A stretch of DNA of 30,605 bases from a virus. Position numbers and translations under genes: made by a program. Under the pieces are notes generated by a model. That model was not told where the DNA came from. It did no database searches and saw nothing but the letters and a program-made list of their open reading frames with translations. The stretch is from the IMG/VR virus record IMGVR_UViG_3300002835_000752, positions 1 to 30,605 of that record. One strand, given 5' to 3'. Below, piece after piece: positions 1 to 7,492 of this stretch (positions are counted from its first letter, which is position 1; each line of letters starts with the position of its first letter).

Positions 1-1841
1 AATGAGTTTGCTTTATCTACTATCCAACCTAAAGGACCTGAGATCATAGAAGATAAACTATCTTTTGTTTTTTCTATATTTTTAGCTAAATTAGCTTCAG
101 CATCTAATCTTTGTTGAGCTAAATCAACTGTTTCTCCTTGAGCTACACTTCTTTGTAATTCTTCAGCTTCAGCTGTTTTACCTGCTGCTTGAAGAGCTTT
201 TACTTTTTCTATAATTCCTTTATTTCCTTTTTTCTCTAATTCTGCTAAAGCCTTTTGTTTTACTAAAGAATCAGCTAATTCATCTGCACTCATACCTAAA
301 GCTTTAGCATAAGCTTCTTGCTGGATAGGCATCATCTTTTGGAATTTTTGCAGTCCATCAGGACCTAAATTCTTCATCATTTCTTCAGCAGCTGCCGCTG
401 AATCACCTTGTAAAGCTAAATATCTTGCTTTTTCAAGATTTAAATCTTGTCCAGTTAATAATTCTGCTTCTAATTCTGCTGAAATAGAGTCTTCAAAATT
501 TAATAAACCTTGAGATATTTTTTTAGTTTGTTCTAAACTCATACCAAGCCTTTGTGCTTGAGTAACGGCTTTAGCTAACAAATCAGGATTATTTTTATAT
601 TGAGCCGCTAATTGTCCTGATGTTTTTAATACTTCTTGGGTAATTTTCTTTTGACTTAAAGCACCTTTATTAGTTTTACCTATAGAGTTATATACATCTT
701 CAGCTGATTTACCTGTTAGTTGTTCGTATTCTGCTATTTTAGCGGCTTCTCCAGCTGTTAAACCCGCTACTTCTTTTAATTTGGTTTGAGTTAATAATTG
801 TTTTTGACTAAATTCAACAGAGGTTCCAAAAGCATCATTTAAATCTTTAAAAGAAGATAAATTATCTTTAGTGTTTGCTAAATTATCTCCAGAACTAGCA
901 GCCATTGCTTCCATATGGTGAACCATATGGGCTGCTGTATCACTACTAACACCTAAGGTTTTAGATATATCCGCAGTTTCTTTACTAAAATGAGTACCTA
1001 TTTCATACATTGTATGAAAAGCTTTTGCTGTAAGAGCTACTTGAACTAAAGGATCTGATAAACTTTCTTTAATACCTTTTCCTATACTAGTTAATCCTGC
1101 TCCTATAACTTTAAAACTGCTGCCTGATTTGGCTGCTTCTCGTAAATCTTTGTTTATATGTTCAAAAGCTTCAGACTCAATACCAATATGCTCTAAACTT
1201 TTAGTTATACCTTTAAATAATCCTCCAGTAACACCTAAAGTTTTTTGTATTTTTTCTTCGTTTTCTACTTCTTTTTCACTTAAAGAAACAATTTGTTTTA
1301 AATATGAATTTTTTAAATTTAAAGCAGAATTTATTTCTGAAGAATAGTTTTTTAATTTTTCATATTCTTCTGTTTCTTTTTTAGTAGCGTTACCTGATTT
1401 TAGTTTAGTTTCAAGTTCAGCCTTTTGGATTTTAGCTAAATCCCTAGCATTTTTTAATTGGTTGTATTCTTCTTGAGTTTGTTTAGATAAAGATTTAAGT
1501 TGTTTAACTGTTAATATCTCTTCATCTTTTTTATGATTACTTAATTTTTGAGCTATACCCTCTAGTTTACTGTAGGATTTATTTACTAAATTAATAGCGT
1601 TTTCTTGTCCTTTTAAATCAGCTAAAGTATTTTTAAGAGTTGATGATATGTTACCAAAAGTATCTTTTAAATCTTCAACTTCTTTTTTCATACGGGTGAG
1701 CACCTTTCTAGCTCCTTCCATACCTCCACCCGCAGCTTCAATTGCCGCGTTTAGATTTTTAAAAGATTCTCCCCCTAAAGATGTTATTTCTCTACGAAGT
1801 TCTTGGATTTGTTTTTTTAAATCTTGGATGTTATCAGCCAT
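1..1841 (-). CDS. Tail tape measure-like protein, N-terminal 613 residues (truncated by window)
   Basis: Open from ATG at 1841 to the window edge; the C-terminus is missing. The start reads MADNIQDLKKQIQELRRE and the first ~220 residues are Lys/Glu/Leu-rich with strong coiled-coil character. A more mixed region follows, with a short hydrophobic stretch near residues 255-275 (SDPLVQVALTAKAFHTMYEI), then Ala/Gln/Glu-rich helical sequence. Long helical proteins directly after the hub genes are typical of tape measures, which set tail length and cross into the host on injection. T4 has its tape measure (gp29) in the same cluster as genes 26 and 51. The family call rests on position and coiled-coil content, not on a recognised catalytic or lytic motif. 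No Shine-Dalgarno is visible. The coding-strand motif ATATTTATA lies 18 nt before the ATG. Confidence 0.78.
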   Translation of the reverse strand, partial: MADNIQDLKKQIQELRREITSLGGESFKNLNAAIEAAGGGMEGARKVLTRMKKEVEDLKDTFGNISSTLKNTLADLKGQENAINLVNKSYSKLEGIAQKLSNHKKDEEILTVKQLKSLSKQTQEEYNQLKNARDLAKIQKAELETKLKSGNATKKETEEYEKLKNYSSEINSALNLKNSYLKQIVSLSEKEVENEEKIQKTLGVTGGLFKGITKSLEHIGIESEAFEHINKDLREAAKSGSSFKVIGAGLTSIGKGIKESLSDPLVQVALTAKAFHTMYEIGTHFSKETADISKTLGVSSDTAAHMVHHMEAMAASSGDNLANTKDNLSSFKDLNDAFGTSVEFSQKQLLTQTKLKEVAGLTAGEAAKIAEYEQLTGKSAEDVYNSIGKTNKGALSQKKITQEVLKTSGQLAAQYKNNPDLLAKAVTQAQRLGMSLEQTKKISQGLLNFEDSISAELEAELLTGQDLNLEKARYLALQGDSAAAAEEMMKNLGPDGLQKFQKMMPIQQEAYAKALGMSADELADSLVKQKALAELEKKGNKGIIEKVKALQAAGKTAEAEELQRSVAQGETVDLAQQRLDAEANLAKNIEKTKDSLSSMISGPLGWIVDKANS

Positions 1842-1859
1842 TCTAAAAAATTAGTTTAT

Positions 1860-1868
1860 TATAAATAT
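1860..1868 (-). promoter_or_regulatory. Late-promoter-like motif before the tape measure gene
   Basis: The coding strand reads ATATTTATA followed by ATA, 18 nt before the ATG at 1841 and 2 nt after a terminator hairpin. It is one of twelve such sites before genes in this window. The promoter role is inferred from recurrence and from its position after terminators. Confidence 0.6.
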
Positions 1869-1870
1869 GA

Positions 1871-1896
1871 AAAGGCATCACTTTTTAGATGCCTTT
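1871..1896 (-). terminator. Intrinsic-type terminator after the hub genes
   Basis: The coding strand forms a perfect 9-bp stem, AAAGGCATC (1896-1888) with GATGCCTTT (1879-1871), around an 8-nt loop. A short run of T closes the 3' side. The TGA stop of the upstream ORF (1880-1878) sits in the hairpin, so gene end and terminator are merged. Confidence 0.7.
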
Positions 1897-2168
1897 GTAA
1901 CATATGAAGGTACGTTTACTTTTGGTGAGTTAACAGCACCTGCTGATTTCATTGCTTTAATAGATTCTTCAACAGTATTTGTTTGAGAAGTACTATTTTT
2001 CTTTTCGTAATGTTCAAGAATTTTTTTATATGTAAATTGTCGTAACCAAACCGGCATATTATATACTGTGTTATAATCATAACCGCCTTGTCCGTAAAAC
2101 AATATTTCGTGGATTTGGGTAAATAAACTACCCCTATAATCAGGCGTCAGGCCAAAAAAAGTTAACAC
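1878..2168 (-). CDS. Small hub/tape-measure chaperone-like protein, probably expressed by +1 frameshift
   Basis: Ninety-six residues if read from GTG at 2168. It overlaps the gp26-like gene by 29 nt in the +1 frame, and no ATG or Shine-Dalgarno serves it. The core (PDYRGSLFTQIHEILFYGQG, then YNTVYNMPVWLRQFTYKKIL) is aromatic and helical, followed by a Lys/Ser/Thr-rich tail. T4 keeps gene 51, for hub assembly, next to gene 26, and this ORF holds that place, though I cannot show homology. Many tailed phages carry a frameshifted chaperone pair just before the tape measure (lambda G/GT). The T7 run inside the overlap would let a ribosome reading the gp26-like frame enter this one and make a fusion of about 341 residues. 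Independent GTG initiation remains possible. Confidence 0.7.
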   Translation of the reverse strand: MLTFFGLTPDYRGSLFTQIHEILFYGQGGYDYNTVYNMPVWLRQFTYKKILEHYEKKNSTSQTNTVEESIKAMKSAGAVNSPKVNVPSYVTKASKK

Positions 2169-2904
2169 CTATAGGTACAGTGATGTCCTCCTCAACACCA
2201 CTATCAAAAGTATAAGTATACTTTAAATTAATGCCTGGGCTGATTGAGTTAAAGTGTTCTCTAAATGCTCTTGAATCTTTAGCTAGAAAACCATATTCAA
2301 TAAATTCTCTAATAGTTTTAGGATTATAATCACCATTTACAGACAAAATAGTATGACGTAATCTTGTTGTTACTTCAGAATTACCTTTAGGATCAATTTT
2401 CTTTAAACCTTGGTTTTCTTTTTCAATCGCTTGCTCATCACCATGAGTTAATAATTTAAAAGTAATTACATTACCTGTATTAGGAAGTTTAAAAGAAAAT
2501 TCATTTTTTCCTTTTTCTGTTAATGATTTTTCATTAAGTAATTTTTCTCCTAATAATGTTAAATCAACAGTAATAATTTCTTCATTATCGCTGTATTCTG
2601 GATAGTAAGTAAATGAATAGTCTTTACCGTAACCTAAAATACGAGCAGCTAACATAATAGCGTCTTTATCACCGATTAAAAGATCACTATAATCAAATTT
2701 AGTAATAAGCATAGATTGTAATAGCTTATCAATTACAATACCTTGTTTAATATAGTTTTGATTAGTTAAAATGTCTTCTTCTCTAGCAGTCATATATTTC
2801 ATTTCAACTTTTCCAGATGCTAAAGGATGACCTTCGGGATACAGTAAGCCTTTTGAAGGCAATTCCACCATTTCTGTGGGGAATTTGAACTTATTTTCTT
2901 CCAT
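2140..2904 (-). CDS. 26: T4 gp26-like baseplate hub protein
   Basis: 254 residues. The N-terminus is highly characteristic of the T4 baseplate hub family (T4_baseplate, as I recall PF12322): FPTEMVELPSKGLLYPEGHP at residues 8-27, then VEMKYMTAREEDILTNQNYI and QGIVIDKLLQSMLITKFDYS, then an LLIGDKDAIMLAARILGYGKDY block. Hub proteins of this type act in assembling the central baseplate hub around the tape measure and tail lysozyme. T4 gp26 is slightly shorter. The gene follows its own motif copy and a strong terminator, and overlaps the next ORF by 29 nt in the +1 frame. The ATG at 2904 directly precedes the conserved N-terminal block; a second motif-like word (ATATTTATG) overlaps that ATG. Confidence 0.87.
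   Translation of the reverse strand: MEENKFKFPTEMVELPSKGLLYPEGHPLASGKVEMKYMTAREEDILTNQNYIKQGIVIDKLLQSMLITKFDYSDLLIGDKDAIMLAARILGYGKDYSFTYYPEYSDNEEIITVDLTLLGEKLLNEKSLTEKGKNEFSFKLPNTGNVITFKLLTHGDEQAIEKENQGLKKIDPKGNSEVTTRLRHTILSVNGDYNPKTIREFIEYGFLAKDSRAFREHFNSISPGINLKYTYTFDSGVEEDITVPIGVNFFWPDA
2154..2160 (-). promoter_or_regulatory. Candidate +1 frameshift slippery run (seven T on the coding strand)
   Basis: The gp26-like frame reads AAC TTT TTT TGG here. A P-site Phe tRNA can move one base forward and still read TTT, after which the frame continues as GGC CTG ACG into the downstream 96-residue ORF. The zero frame stops 12 nt further on (TGA, 2142-2140). The geometry fits a tail-assembly frameshift; no experimental evidence is available here. 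Confidence 0.45.
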
Positions 2905-2932
2905 AAATATTTTTTATAACTTTATTGTCCTA

Positions 2933-2941
2933 TATAAATAT
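2933..2941 (-). promoter_or_regulatory. Late-promoter-like motif before the gp26-like gene
   Basis: The coding strand has ATATTTATA inside TTATATATTTATATAGG, 28 nt before the ATG at 2904. It begins immediately after the T-tract of the terminator for the tube gene. Confidence 0.55.
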
Positions 2942-2942
2942 A

Positions 2943-2976
2943 TAAAAAAAAAAGAAGCTCGCAAAAAATGCGAGCT
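2943..2976 (-). terminator. Strong intrinsic terminator after the tube gene
   Basis: On the coding strand an 8-bp stem, AGCTCGCA with TGCGAGCT (2976-2969 and 2963-2956), closes a short loop. It is followed by TTC and a run of about ten T. This is the clearest terminator in the window and should isolate tail-tube transcription from the hub genes. Confidence 0.88.
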
Positions 2977-2997
2977 CTTTTATGATTTTTTTACTAA

Positions 2998-3486
2998 TTA
3001 GAAATTCAATACACAATAATCAGGTTGAACAGTCATAGTGATATTTACTGCTGTATTTTCTGTATCCCAGTTATAATCACCAAAGTTTGCTTCAGTAATT
3101 AAAGCACCTTTAATAACCCACTCAGATACAATATCACCTACAGGACCTAATACATCAAAAGTTAAATCTTTCTTGTAAAAATCACTGTAACCATCACGAC
3201 CAGTTACTGATTCGTGATGTAAACGTACCCATTCCATTACTGCTTCAGCGCCTGAAGGAGTAATAGGATCAAATAAGGTAAATTGAATAGGACCCCAAGT
3301 GGTTTTTCCTTTAACAAATCGTTGGATATTGATATGGTTCAAAGGAACAGTACCTTGGCTTACTGTTATAGCACCTACACCTTTAATTTCATAAGCAGGA
3401 ATACCATCAATATACATAATAAAGCGGTTTGCCTGTTTTGGTTCAAAGGCGGTGAAAAATATTTCGTTTGGATTTAATACTGCCAT
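2998..3486 (-). CDS. 19: Tail tube protein (T4 gp19-like)
   Basis: 162 residues, nearly the length of T4 gp19 (163). The opening (NPNEIFFTAFEPKQANRFIM, then YIDGIPAYEIKGV), the central GPIQFTLFDPITPSGAEAVM and the VTGRDGYSDFYKKDLTFDVL stretch match the gp19/gpV tube fold: hexameric rings stacked into the inner tail tube. It directly follows the sheath gene, as in T4. A motif copy lies 19 nt upstream and a strong terminator follows the stop, so it can be a monocistronic unit, as suits a highly expressed structural protein. No Shine-Dalgarno; the leader is A-rich. Confidence 0.94.
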   Translation of the reverse strand: MAVLNPNEIFFTAFEPKQANRFIMYIDGIPAYEIKGVGAITVSQGTVPLNHINIQRFVKGKTTWGPIQFTLFDPITPSGAEAVMEWVRLHHESVTGRDGYSDFYKKDLTFDVLGPVGDIVSEWVIKGALITEANFGDYNWDTENTAVNITMTVQPDYCVLNF

Positions 3487-3505
3487 TTTATTTATTTTGT
3501 TTTGT

Positions 3506-3514
3506 TATAAATAT
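3506..3514 (-). promoter_or_regulatory. Late-promoter-like motif before the tube gene
   Basis: The coding strand reads ATATTTATAACA, 19 nt before the ATG at 3486. It lies in the 42-bp gap between sheath and tube. Confidence 0.62.
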
Positions 3515-3528
3515 TCAATTTTTTAAAA

Positions 3529-5235
3529 TTATGCTGGGAAAGTAACTCCGGTAGGTAAGATATTAAAATCCAAGTAAATGAATTCAGCAGTCTTAGTAGG
3601 TTGAATATAAATTTGACCTATTAATTGATTTCTGTCGATTACATCAGCTGTATTATTTGTATCATCCATTACCACTTTAAAAGCATATAATCCTTGACGT
3701 TGTTGTACTGATTCTAAGTATGGATTAACTTGGCTTAAGAAACTATTTCTAGTAGCTATTGTATTTTGTTCAAATACTAAATTTAAAGCAACTTGAGAAA
3801 TATAAGACTTAAGTTCAATTAACAATCTACGAACATTTACACGATCTAAAGCAGAAGCTTTAGTTTGTAATGTTTTTTGTCCATAAACTACTACTCCTGT
3901 TCCAGGGAAAGAAGCAATTGGATTAACTTTACCATTATATAAAATATCTCTGTTTGCTTGAGATAATTTTTGTTCAGGACGAATTACTTGACTTAATCCA
4001 CCTCTATTAATACCAGCAGGAGCAAACCAAGGTTCAGCAGCATTATCGTTAAAAGCATAAACACCTCCAATTACTGTTGAAGCAGGAACCCAAACGTTTT
4101 TACCTAAATCAGGATCTTGAACTTGAACCCAAGGCCAGTAAGAAGCAGCATACGAAGTATTACGAGTAGCAGCTTGAGCAACTACAGCAGCAGCTGTTGC
4201 TGTACCATAAGCTACAGGATCAAGAACATAAATATTATCTCCTCTGTTTTGGGTATTTGAAATGATTGAAGTACAAACTCCAGTATGTAATGAATCAATC
4301 AAACCAGGAGTTAACACTACTTTAAACTTATAATCATCAGTATTAGCTAACAAATTAACCATGTTAGCATAACTACCACTGCTTACACCTTGAGTGTTTG
4401 TAGCAGTGATTGTTTGATACATGTTAGCCGCACCAAAAGTTCCAATAGCACCACCGAATGATCCACTAGCAACTAAAGGAATTGAAGATGTAAATTGGTT
4501 TTTAGGAGTACCATTATTATCAAAATAATCAGGAGTTAATAAATTAACAGATTTAACTCGTACATAAGAAGAAGCATTAGGATAAGATCCAGATACTTCA
4601 ACTTGGTTAGTAGTTGAATTATAATTTAAAGTATAATCACCAAGTATTTTAGAAATAAAATTAGGAGCTTTAGGATCTAATGATAAGTTAGTCCAAGTTT
4701 CTAATACTGTTTTAGCGTTAGTTAAATCATCTCCTCTTCTAATTAATAAATCAAAAGTACCTGAACTTGTACTAGAATTAACTACTTCCCATCTAATATT
4801 ATCAGATGAACCGCTTGCTAATTGACCATTAGAACCTTCAGTAGAAGTACTATTCATAATAGTACCTTTAGAAATTGTTTCTAATACAATTGAAGGTTGA
4901 GTTGCTGCTAAATTTGAAGCTGAGATTGCTGAGCTTGATGCAAATGAGTAAGAACCTGTAACTACACGAGCTACTAATAAACTAGTTCCACCGTTAGCGA
5001 AATAGTTGTAAGCAGCTATTGAAGTAAAATATGTGTAAGCATCGCTTCCACTTACAAAAGTAGTTCCGAATTTGTTTTGATACTCGCTGTAAGAGGTAAC
5101 CAATGTTGGAATTTCAACAGGACCTTTTACAGTTGGGCCTATAATTGCGGCTCCTACAGTTGCGGGTTGTGCTGTGATAAATGATTGGTCATTTTCTCTA
5201 GCAAGTACACCGGGTGATATTAATGTTTCTGCCAT
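3529..5235 (-). CDS. 18: Contractile tail sheath protein (T4 gp18-like)
   Basis: 568 residues, shorter than T4 gp18 (659). The N-terminus (ISPGVLARENDQSFITAQPA, then VGAAIIGPTVKGPVEIPTLV, YSEYQNKFGT and an NYFANGGTSLLVARV block) and C-terminus (LDRVNVRRLLIELKSYISQV, VFEQNT, QRQGLYAFKVVMDDTNNT, ending TAEFIYLDFNILPTGVTFPA) are textbook sheath sequence. The variable middle (~residues 90-310) is the protruding, poorly conserved part. The WFAPAGINRGGL motif near residue 405 is typical of the family. The sheath polymerises around the tube and contracts on infection. Its own motif lies 28 nt upstream. The ~106-bp gap before it (5236-5341) is AT-rich with no further gene. Confidence 0.95.
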   Translation of the reverse strand: MAETLISPGVLARENDQSFITAQPATVGAAIIGPTVKGPVEIPTLVTSYSEYQNKFGTTFVSGSDAYTYFTSIAAYNYFANGGTSLLVARVVTGSYSFASSSAISASNLAATQPSIVLETISKGTIMNSTSTEGSNGQLASGSSDNIRWEVVNSSTSSGTFDLLIRRGDDLTNAKTVLETWTNLSLDPKAPNFISKILGDYTLNYNSTTNQVEVSGSYPNASSYVRVKSVNLLTPDYFDNNGTPKNQFTSSIPLVASGSFGGAIGTFGAANMYQTITATNTQGVSSGSYANMVNLLANTDDYKFKVVLTPGLIDSLHTGVCTSIISNTQNRGDNIYVLDPVAYGTATAAAVVAQAATRNTSYAASYWPWVQVQDPDLGKNVWVPASTVIGGVYAFNDNAAEPWFAPAGINRGGLSQVIRPEQKLSQANRDILYNGKVNPIASFPGTGVVVYGQKTLQTKASALDRVNVRRLLIELKSYISQVALNLVFEQNTIATRNSFLSQVNPYLESVQQRQGLYAFKVVMDDTNNTADVIDRNQLIGQIYIQPTKTAEFIYLDFNILPTGVTFPA

Positions 5236-5263
5236 TTTTATGTTTTATTTAGAATTGTCTTAT

Positions 5264-5272
5264 TATAAATAT
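5264..5272 (-). promoter_or_regulatory. Late-promoter-like motif before the sheath gene
   Basis: The coding strand reads ATATTTATAATA, 28 nt before the ATG at 5235. The leader also contains AGACAATTCTA (5260-5250), a word that recurs in the leader of the gene at 10269. Confidence 0.62.
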
Positions 5273-5341
5273 GTTAAAAGTTTTAAAAAATCAAGTTAAT
5301 TTATAACAATTAAGTAAAAAACATTTATATACAAATAAATA

Positions 5342-5881
5342 TTATTGTAAATAAACTACAATAAAATTAACATCATCATTTGTAGAAGCACCTATATCTT
5401 TAATAAGAAATGCACCTGAGCCAGGGGTTGCTTCTTGTACCATTAAAGCATTATTACCTGGTGATGTTGAACCTGATGCTTTAGTTGCTGTGACCCAATA
5501 TTGTGTTTGGAAGGTTTTGCCACTTAAAATTGTAGGGTTGATAAGTGAAGAAACACCAGATGCCATTGTGATGGAACCAGCTAATAGACCTAATCCTCCA
5601 GGTAAAAAATTACCTCCTCCACCTTTTGGACTATAAACAGGAACACCTGTATTAATATATTGAGCTCCAGATGAAGTACCAGCTAATGAACCTGTAAAAG
5701 ATCCAGTATAAGAAGAGGCAGTCACACTACCTGTAATTTTCATACTGCCTGTTAATACAAATGAACCTGATAATGTAACATCATATTGTACTAGGCCAGT
5801 GAATGCGTCTACTGATTGTGTAACGTGCCCTACTTGAATTGTAGCGCCTGTTGTTATGCCGGTTTTAGATAATACAGCCAT
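5342..5881 (-). CDS. Short fibre-like structural protein with GSFTGS repeats
   Basis: 179 residues. The N-terminus (MAVLSKTGITTGATIQVGHV) may be an attachment segment. It is followed by short beta repeats typical of the fibre proteins here (LSGSFVLTGSMKITGSVTAS, then SSYTGSFTGSLAGTSSGA at ~75-93), a glycine-rich patch (PKGGGGNFLPGGLGLLAG) and a compact C-terminal domain ending DDVNFIVVYLQ. Composition resembles the larger fibres downstream of gp15, so this is probably a minor fibre or tail decoration. I do not recognise a named family. The motif ends only 4 nt before the ATG, which would give a very short or absent leader. Confidence 0.75.
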   Translation of the reverse strand: MAVLSKTGITTGATIQVGHVTQSVDAFTGLVQYDVTLSGSFVLTGSMKITGSVTASSYTGSFTGSLAGTSSGAQYINTGVPVYSPKGGGGNFLPGGLGLLAGSITMASGVSSLINPTILSGKTFQTQYWVTATKASGSTSPGNNALMVQEATPGSGAFLIKDIGASTNDDVNFIVVYLQ

Positions 5882-5885
5882 TTGT

Positions 5886-5894
5886 TATAAATAT
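5886..5894 (-). promoter_or_regulatory. Late-promoter-like motif, almost abutting a start codon
   Basis: The coding strand reads ATATTTATAACAAATGG, so only 4 nt separate the 9-mer from the ATG at 5881. It lies 10 nt after a terminator. Confidence 0.6.
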
Positions 5895-5904
5895 TTACAA
5901 GAAA

Positions 5905-5934
5905 TAAAAAAAGCACCCCATAAAGAGGTGCTTT
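5905..5934 (-). terminator. Intrinsic terminator after the 85-aa gene
   Basis: The coding strand forms an 8-bp stem, AAAGCACC with GGTGCTTT (5934-5927 and 5917-5910), with a loop of about 9 nt. The T-run continues to about 5905. It is followed at once by the motif for the gene at 5881. Confidence 0.85.
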
Positions 5935-5955
5935 AAAAATAATTTAAAATTTAAA

Positions 5956-6213
5956 TTACATTGTAAAGGGAATAAATACTCCGTTTTCAATATCAATTTG
6001 ACCTTCACCATATTTAGATTGAATTTCTACGGCAAAAGCATTTTGTTCTTCATTTGAAGAAGCAACGTCTTGTTTAATTTTGTCGCGAGTTAAATCTAAA
6101 TTGATTTTTTGAATATCAATTTGACCTAAAATGTTAATAAGTTCTTGATTTTTTTGTTGAAATTCTTTTACTTTAGAAATTTCTTCGATTGTAAGTGTAA
6201 CTTGATTTTCCAT
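5956..6213 (-). CDS. Small helical protein of unknown function
   Basis: 85 residues. Predicted mostly helical and coiled-coil: LTIEEISKVKEFQQKNQELI from residue 6, then Lys/Asp/Gln-rich helix, ending in YGEGQIDIENGVFIPF, a short hairpin-like tail. I cannot name the family. Like the 69-, 81- and 86-residue ORFs in this window it opens with an L-T/S-x-E-E-I type helix and sits among fibre genes. A fibre-assembly chaperone or minor tail subunit is a reasonable guess but not shown. It has its own motif 5 nt upstream and its own terminator, so it can be expressed alone. Confidence 0.8.
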   Translation of the reverse strand: MENQVTLTIEEISKVKEFQQKNQELINILGQIDIQKINLDLTRDKIKQDVASSNEEQNAFAVEIQSKYGEGQIDIENGVFIPFTM

Positions 6214-6218
6214 ATGAT

Positions 6219-6227
6219 TATAAATAT
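6219..6227 (-). promoter_or_regulatory. Late-promoter-like motif, 5 nt before a start codon
   Basis: The coding strand reads ATATTTATAATCATATGG. The 9-mer ends 5 nt before the ATG at 6213, again implying a nearly leaderless message if it is a -10 type element. Confidence 0.58.
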
Positions 6228-6252
6228 ATTAGTTATTTATTAAAATTCCAAA

Positions 6253-6591
6253 TTAACATGTAAATGTATCTAAAATTTCTCCTGAGGTATTTACTTGTAC
6301 TGCTATATCACCTCCGTTATTTATTTTCCACCACCCAAAAACACCATTAAACGGTATAGTTCCGGCTGAGTCAAAATAAATAAAATCACCTATTCCAGCG
6401 GTTCCTGTATACCAAATATCAATAGGCATAGGCATTGGTGGAGGTGTTGGTGGTGGTTGTGGGGGAGGATTACAAGCATCAGGTCCATTACCTGCGGGAT
6501 AATAATTAGGATCATCATATAGAATTCCCTGTGTTAAAACTATACCTCCTCTAGAAGATGCTATTATACCTGTAAATGTTCTTGAAAACAT
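6253..6591 (-). CDS. Small protein with polyproline linker and C-terminal beta domain
   Basis: 112 residues in two parts joined by a proline-rich linker at residues 42-56 (PPPQPPPTPPPMPMP). The N-terminal ~38 residues (FSRTFTGIIASSRGGIVLTQ) may anchor it. The C-terminal ~55 residues (IWYTGTAGIGDFIYFDSAGT, FGWWKINNGGDIAVQVNTSG) look like a small beta fold and end in cysteine; a second cysteine is at 40. I do not recognise the family. It is separated from the upstream fibre gene by one base (TAATATG), so the two are probably co-translated. It may be a tip or spacer protein for that fibre. Confidence 0.72.
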   Translation of the reverse strand: MFSRTFTGIIASSRGGIVLTQGILYDDPNYYPAGNGPDACNPPPQPPPTPPPMPMPIDIWYTGTAGIGDFIYFDSAGTIPFNGVFGWWKINNGGDIAVQVNTSGEILDTFTC

Positions 6592-6592
6592 A

Positions 6593-7450
6593 TTATGCTA
6601 GATCTCCAAATACGTACCATTCATCAACTGCTCGTTTTACTAAAGTTGCAGCCGAATATTGACTTGCTAAATTTAATAACCCACCAGCACTTCTTAAAGT
6701 AACACCTCCAGCGGCTGCTATATTAGTAGGACCTGTGTTTTGTTGTACAACCATAAATTGAGTACCCACAGCTATAGGAACAGATGCGTTTGTTGGAACT
6801 GTAAGTGTGTTTGGAGCAGCACTATTCATTTCAATTAATTTATCAGCATCTGTTGATGCTAAAGTATAACTACCTCCTTGGTTATTAAAAGATATTACGG
6901 GGGAAGATGTTAAAACATTACCTGATGTATCAACAGATAAAACAGCTACTGCTGTACCGGGAAATGCTGATACACTGTTGTATCCGGGTAATGCCATTTG
7001 TAGGTTATGCATACTCCACCAAGCAACTTCTCCAGTACTTCCAGCATTTGTACCTTTTAGTATTCTTAATCTGTTTTGATATAGATCAATAAATGAAGCT
7101 GAAGTGTAAGTTCCTCCGGGAGCGCTAAATCCAATTTGTCCTCCTTCATTTGAAGTATCACGAGCTCCTAAAGTTAAAGTATTTTCATTGGGTCCTAATG
7201 AACCAGATCCTATAGTTAAACTTCCTGTAATTAATACTCTTTGATTTAATGTATTAACAAAAGATGCTGTACTAGCAAAAGATGCTGAAGTGACACTTCC
7301 TAATAGATTTTGTGCTGTTGTTGCAAATGAAGCAGTACCCGCAACGCTACCTGATAATGATCCTGTAAATGAAGTAGCTATTATACTACCTGATATTAAT
7401 GTTGATCCTGATACAATCAGGCCTTTACGTGCTACGAATTCTCTTGCCAT
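6593..7450 (-). CDS. Fibre protein, MAxExVxRxGLxVSGS adapter type
   Basis: 285 residues. The N-terminus MAREFVARKGLIVSGSTLIS is nearly the same as that of the 774-residue protein just upstream, suggesting both dock on the same partner. Residues ~25-75 are GSFTGS/SASFAST repeats. The C-terminal ~90 residues (NTLTVPTNASVPIAVGTQFM ... YSAATLVKRAVDEWYVFGDL) are a recognisable phage fibre tip domain that recurs in tail proteins of many phages. Likely role: receptor binding or tail decoration. Unlike its neighbours it has a good Shine-Dalgarno (AAAGGA, 8 nt before the ATG) and no motif copy upstream. Confidence 0.85.
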   Translation of the reverse strand: MAREFVARKGLIVSGSTLISGSIIATSFTGSLSGSVAGTASFATTAQNLLGSVTSASFASTASFVNTLNQRVLITGSLTIGSGSLGPNENTLTLGARDTSNEGGQIGFSAPGGTYTSASFIDLYQNRLRILKGTNAGSTGEVAWWSMHNLQMALPGYNSVSAFPGTAVAVLSVDTSGNVLTSSPVISFNNQGGSYTLASTDADKLIEMNSAAPNTLTVPTNASVPIAVGTQFMVVQQNTGPTNIAAAGGVTLRSAGGLLNLASQYSAATLVKRAVDEWYVFGDLA

Positions 7451-7458
7451 TTATTTTT

Positions 7459-7464
7459 TCCTTT
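7459..7464 (-). promoter_or_regulatory. Shine-Dalgarno sequence, exceptional in this window
   Basis: The coding strand AAAGGA lies 8 nt before the ATG at 7450. Most other starts here have only A/T-rich leaders, so this site stands out and supports the chosen start. Confidence 0.55.
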
Positions 7465-7492
7465 CATTTTCCAGGATGTTTAATATAATGTA

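Noticed and set aside
1129-1854. Plus-strand open frames inside the tape measure gene (1129-1347, 1648-1854)
   Set aside because: Low-complexity Ser/Phe/Lys translation opposite the AT-rich coiled-coil gene; the minus-strand frame is open throughout and has the expected protein character.
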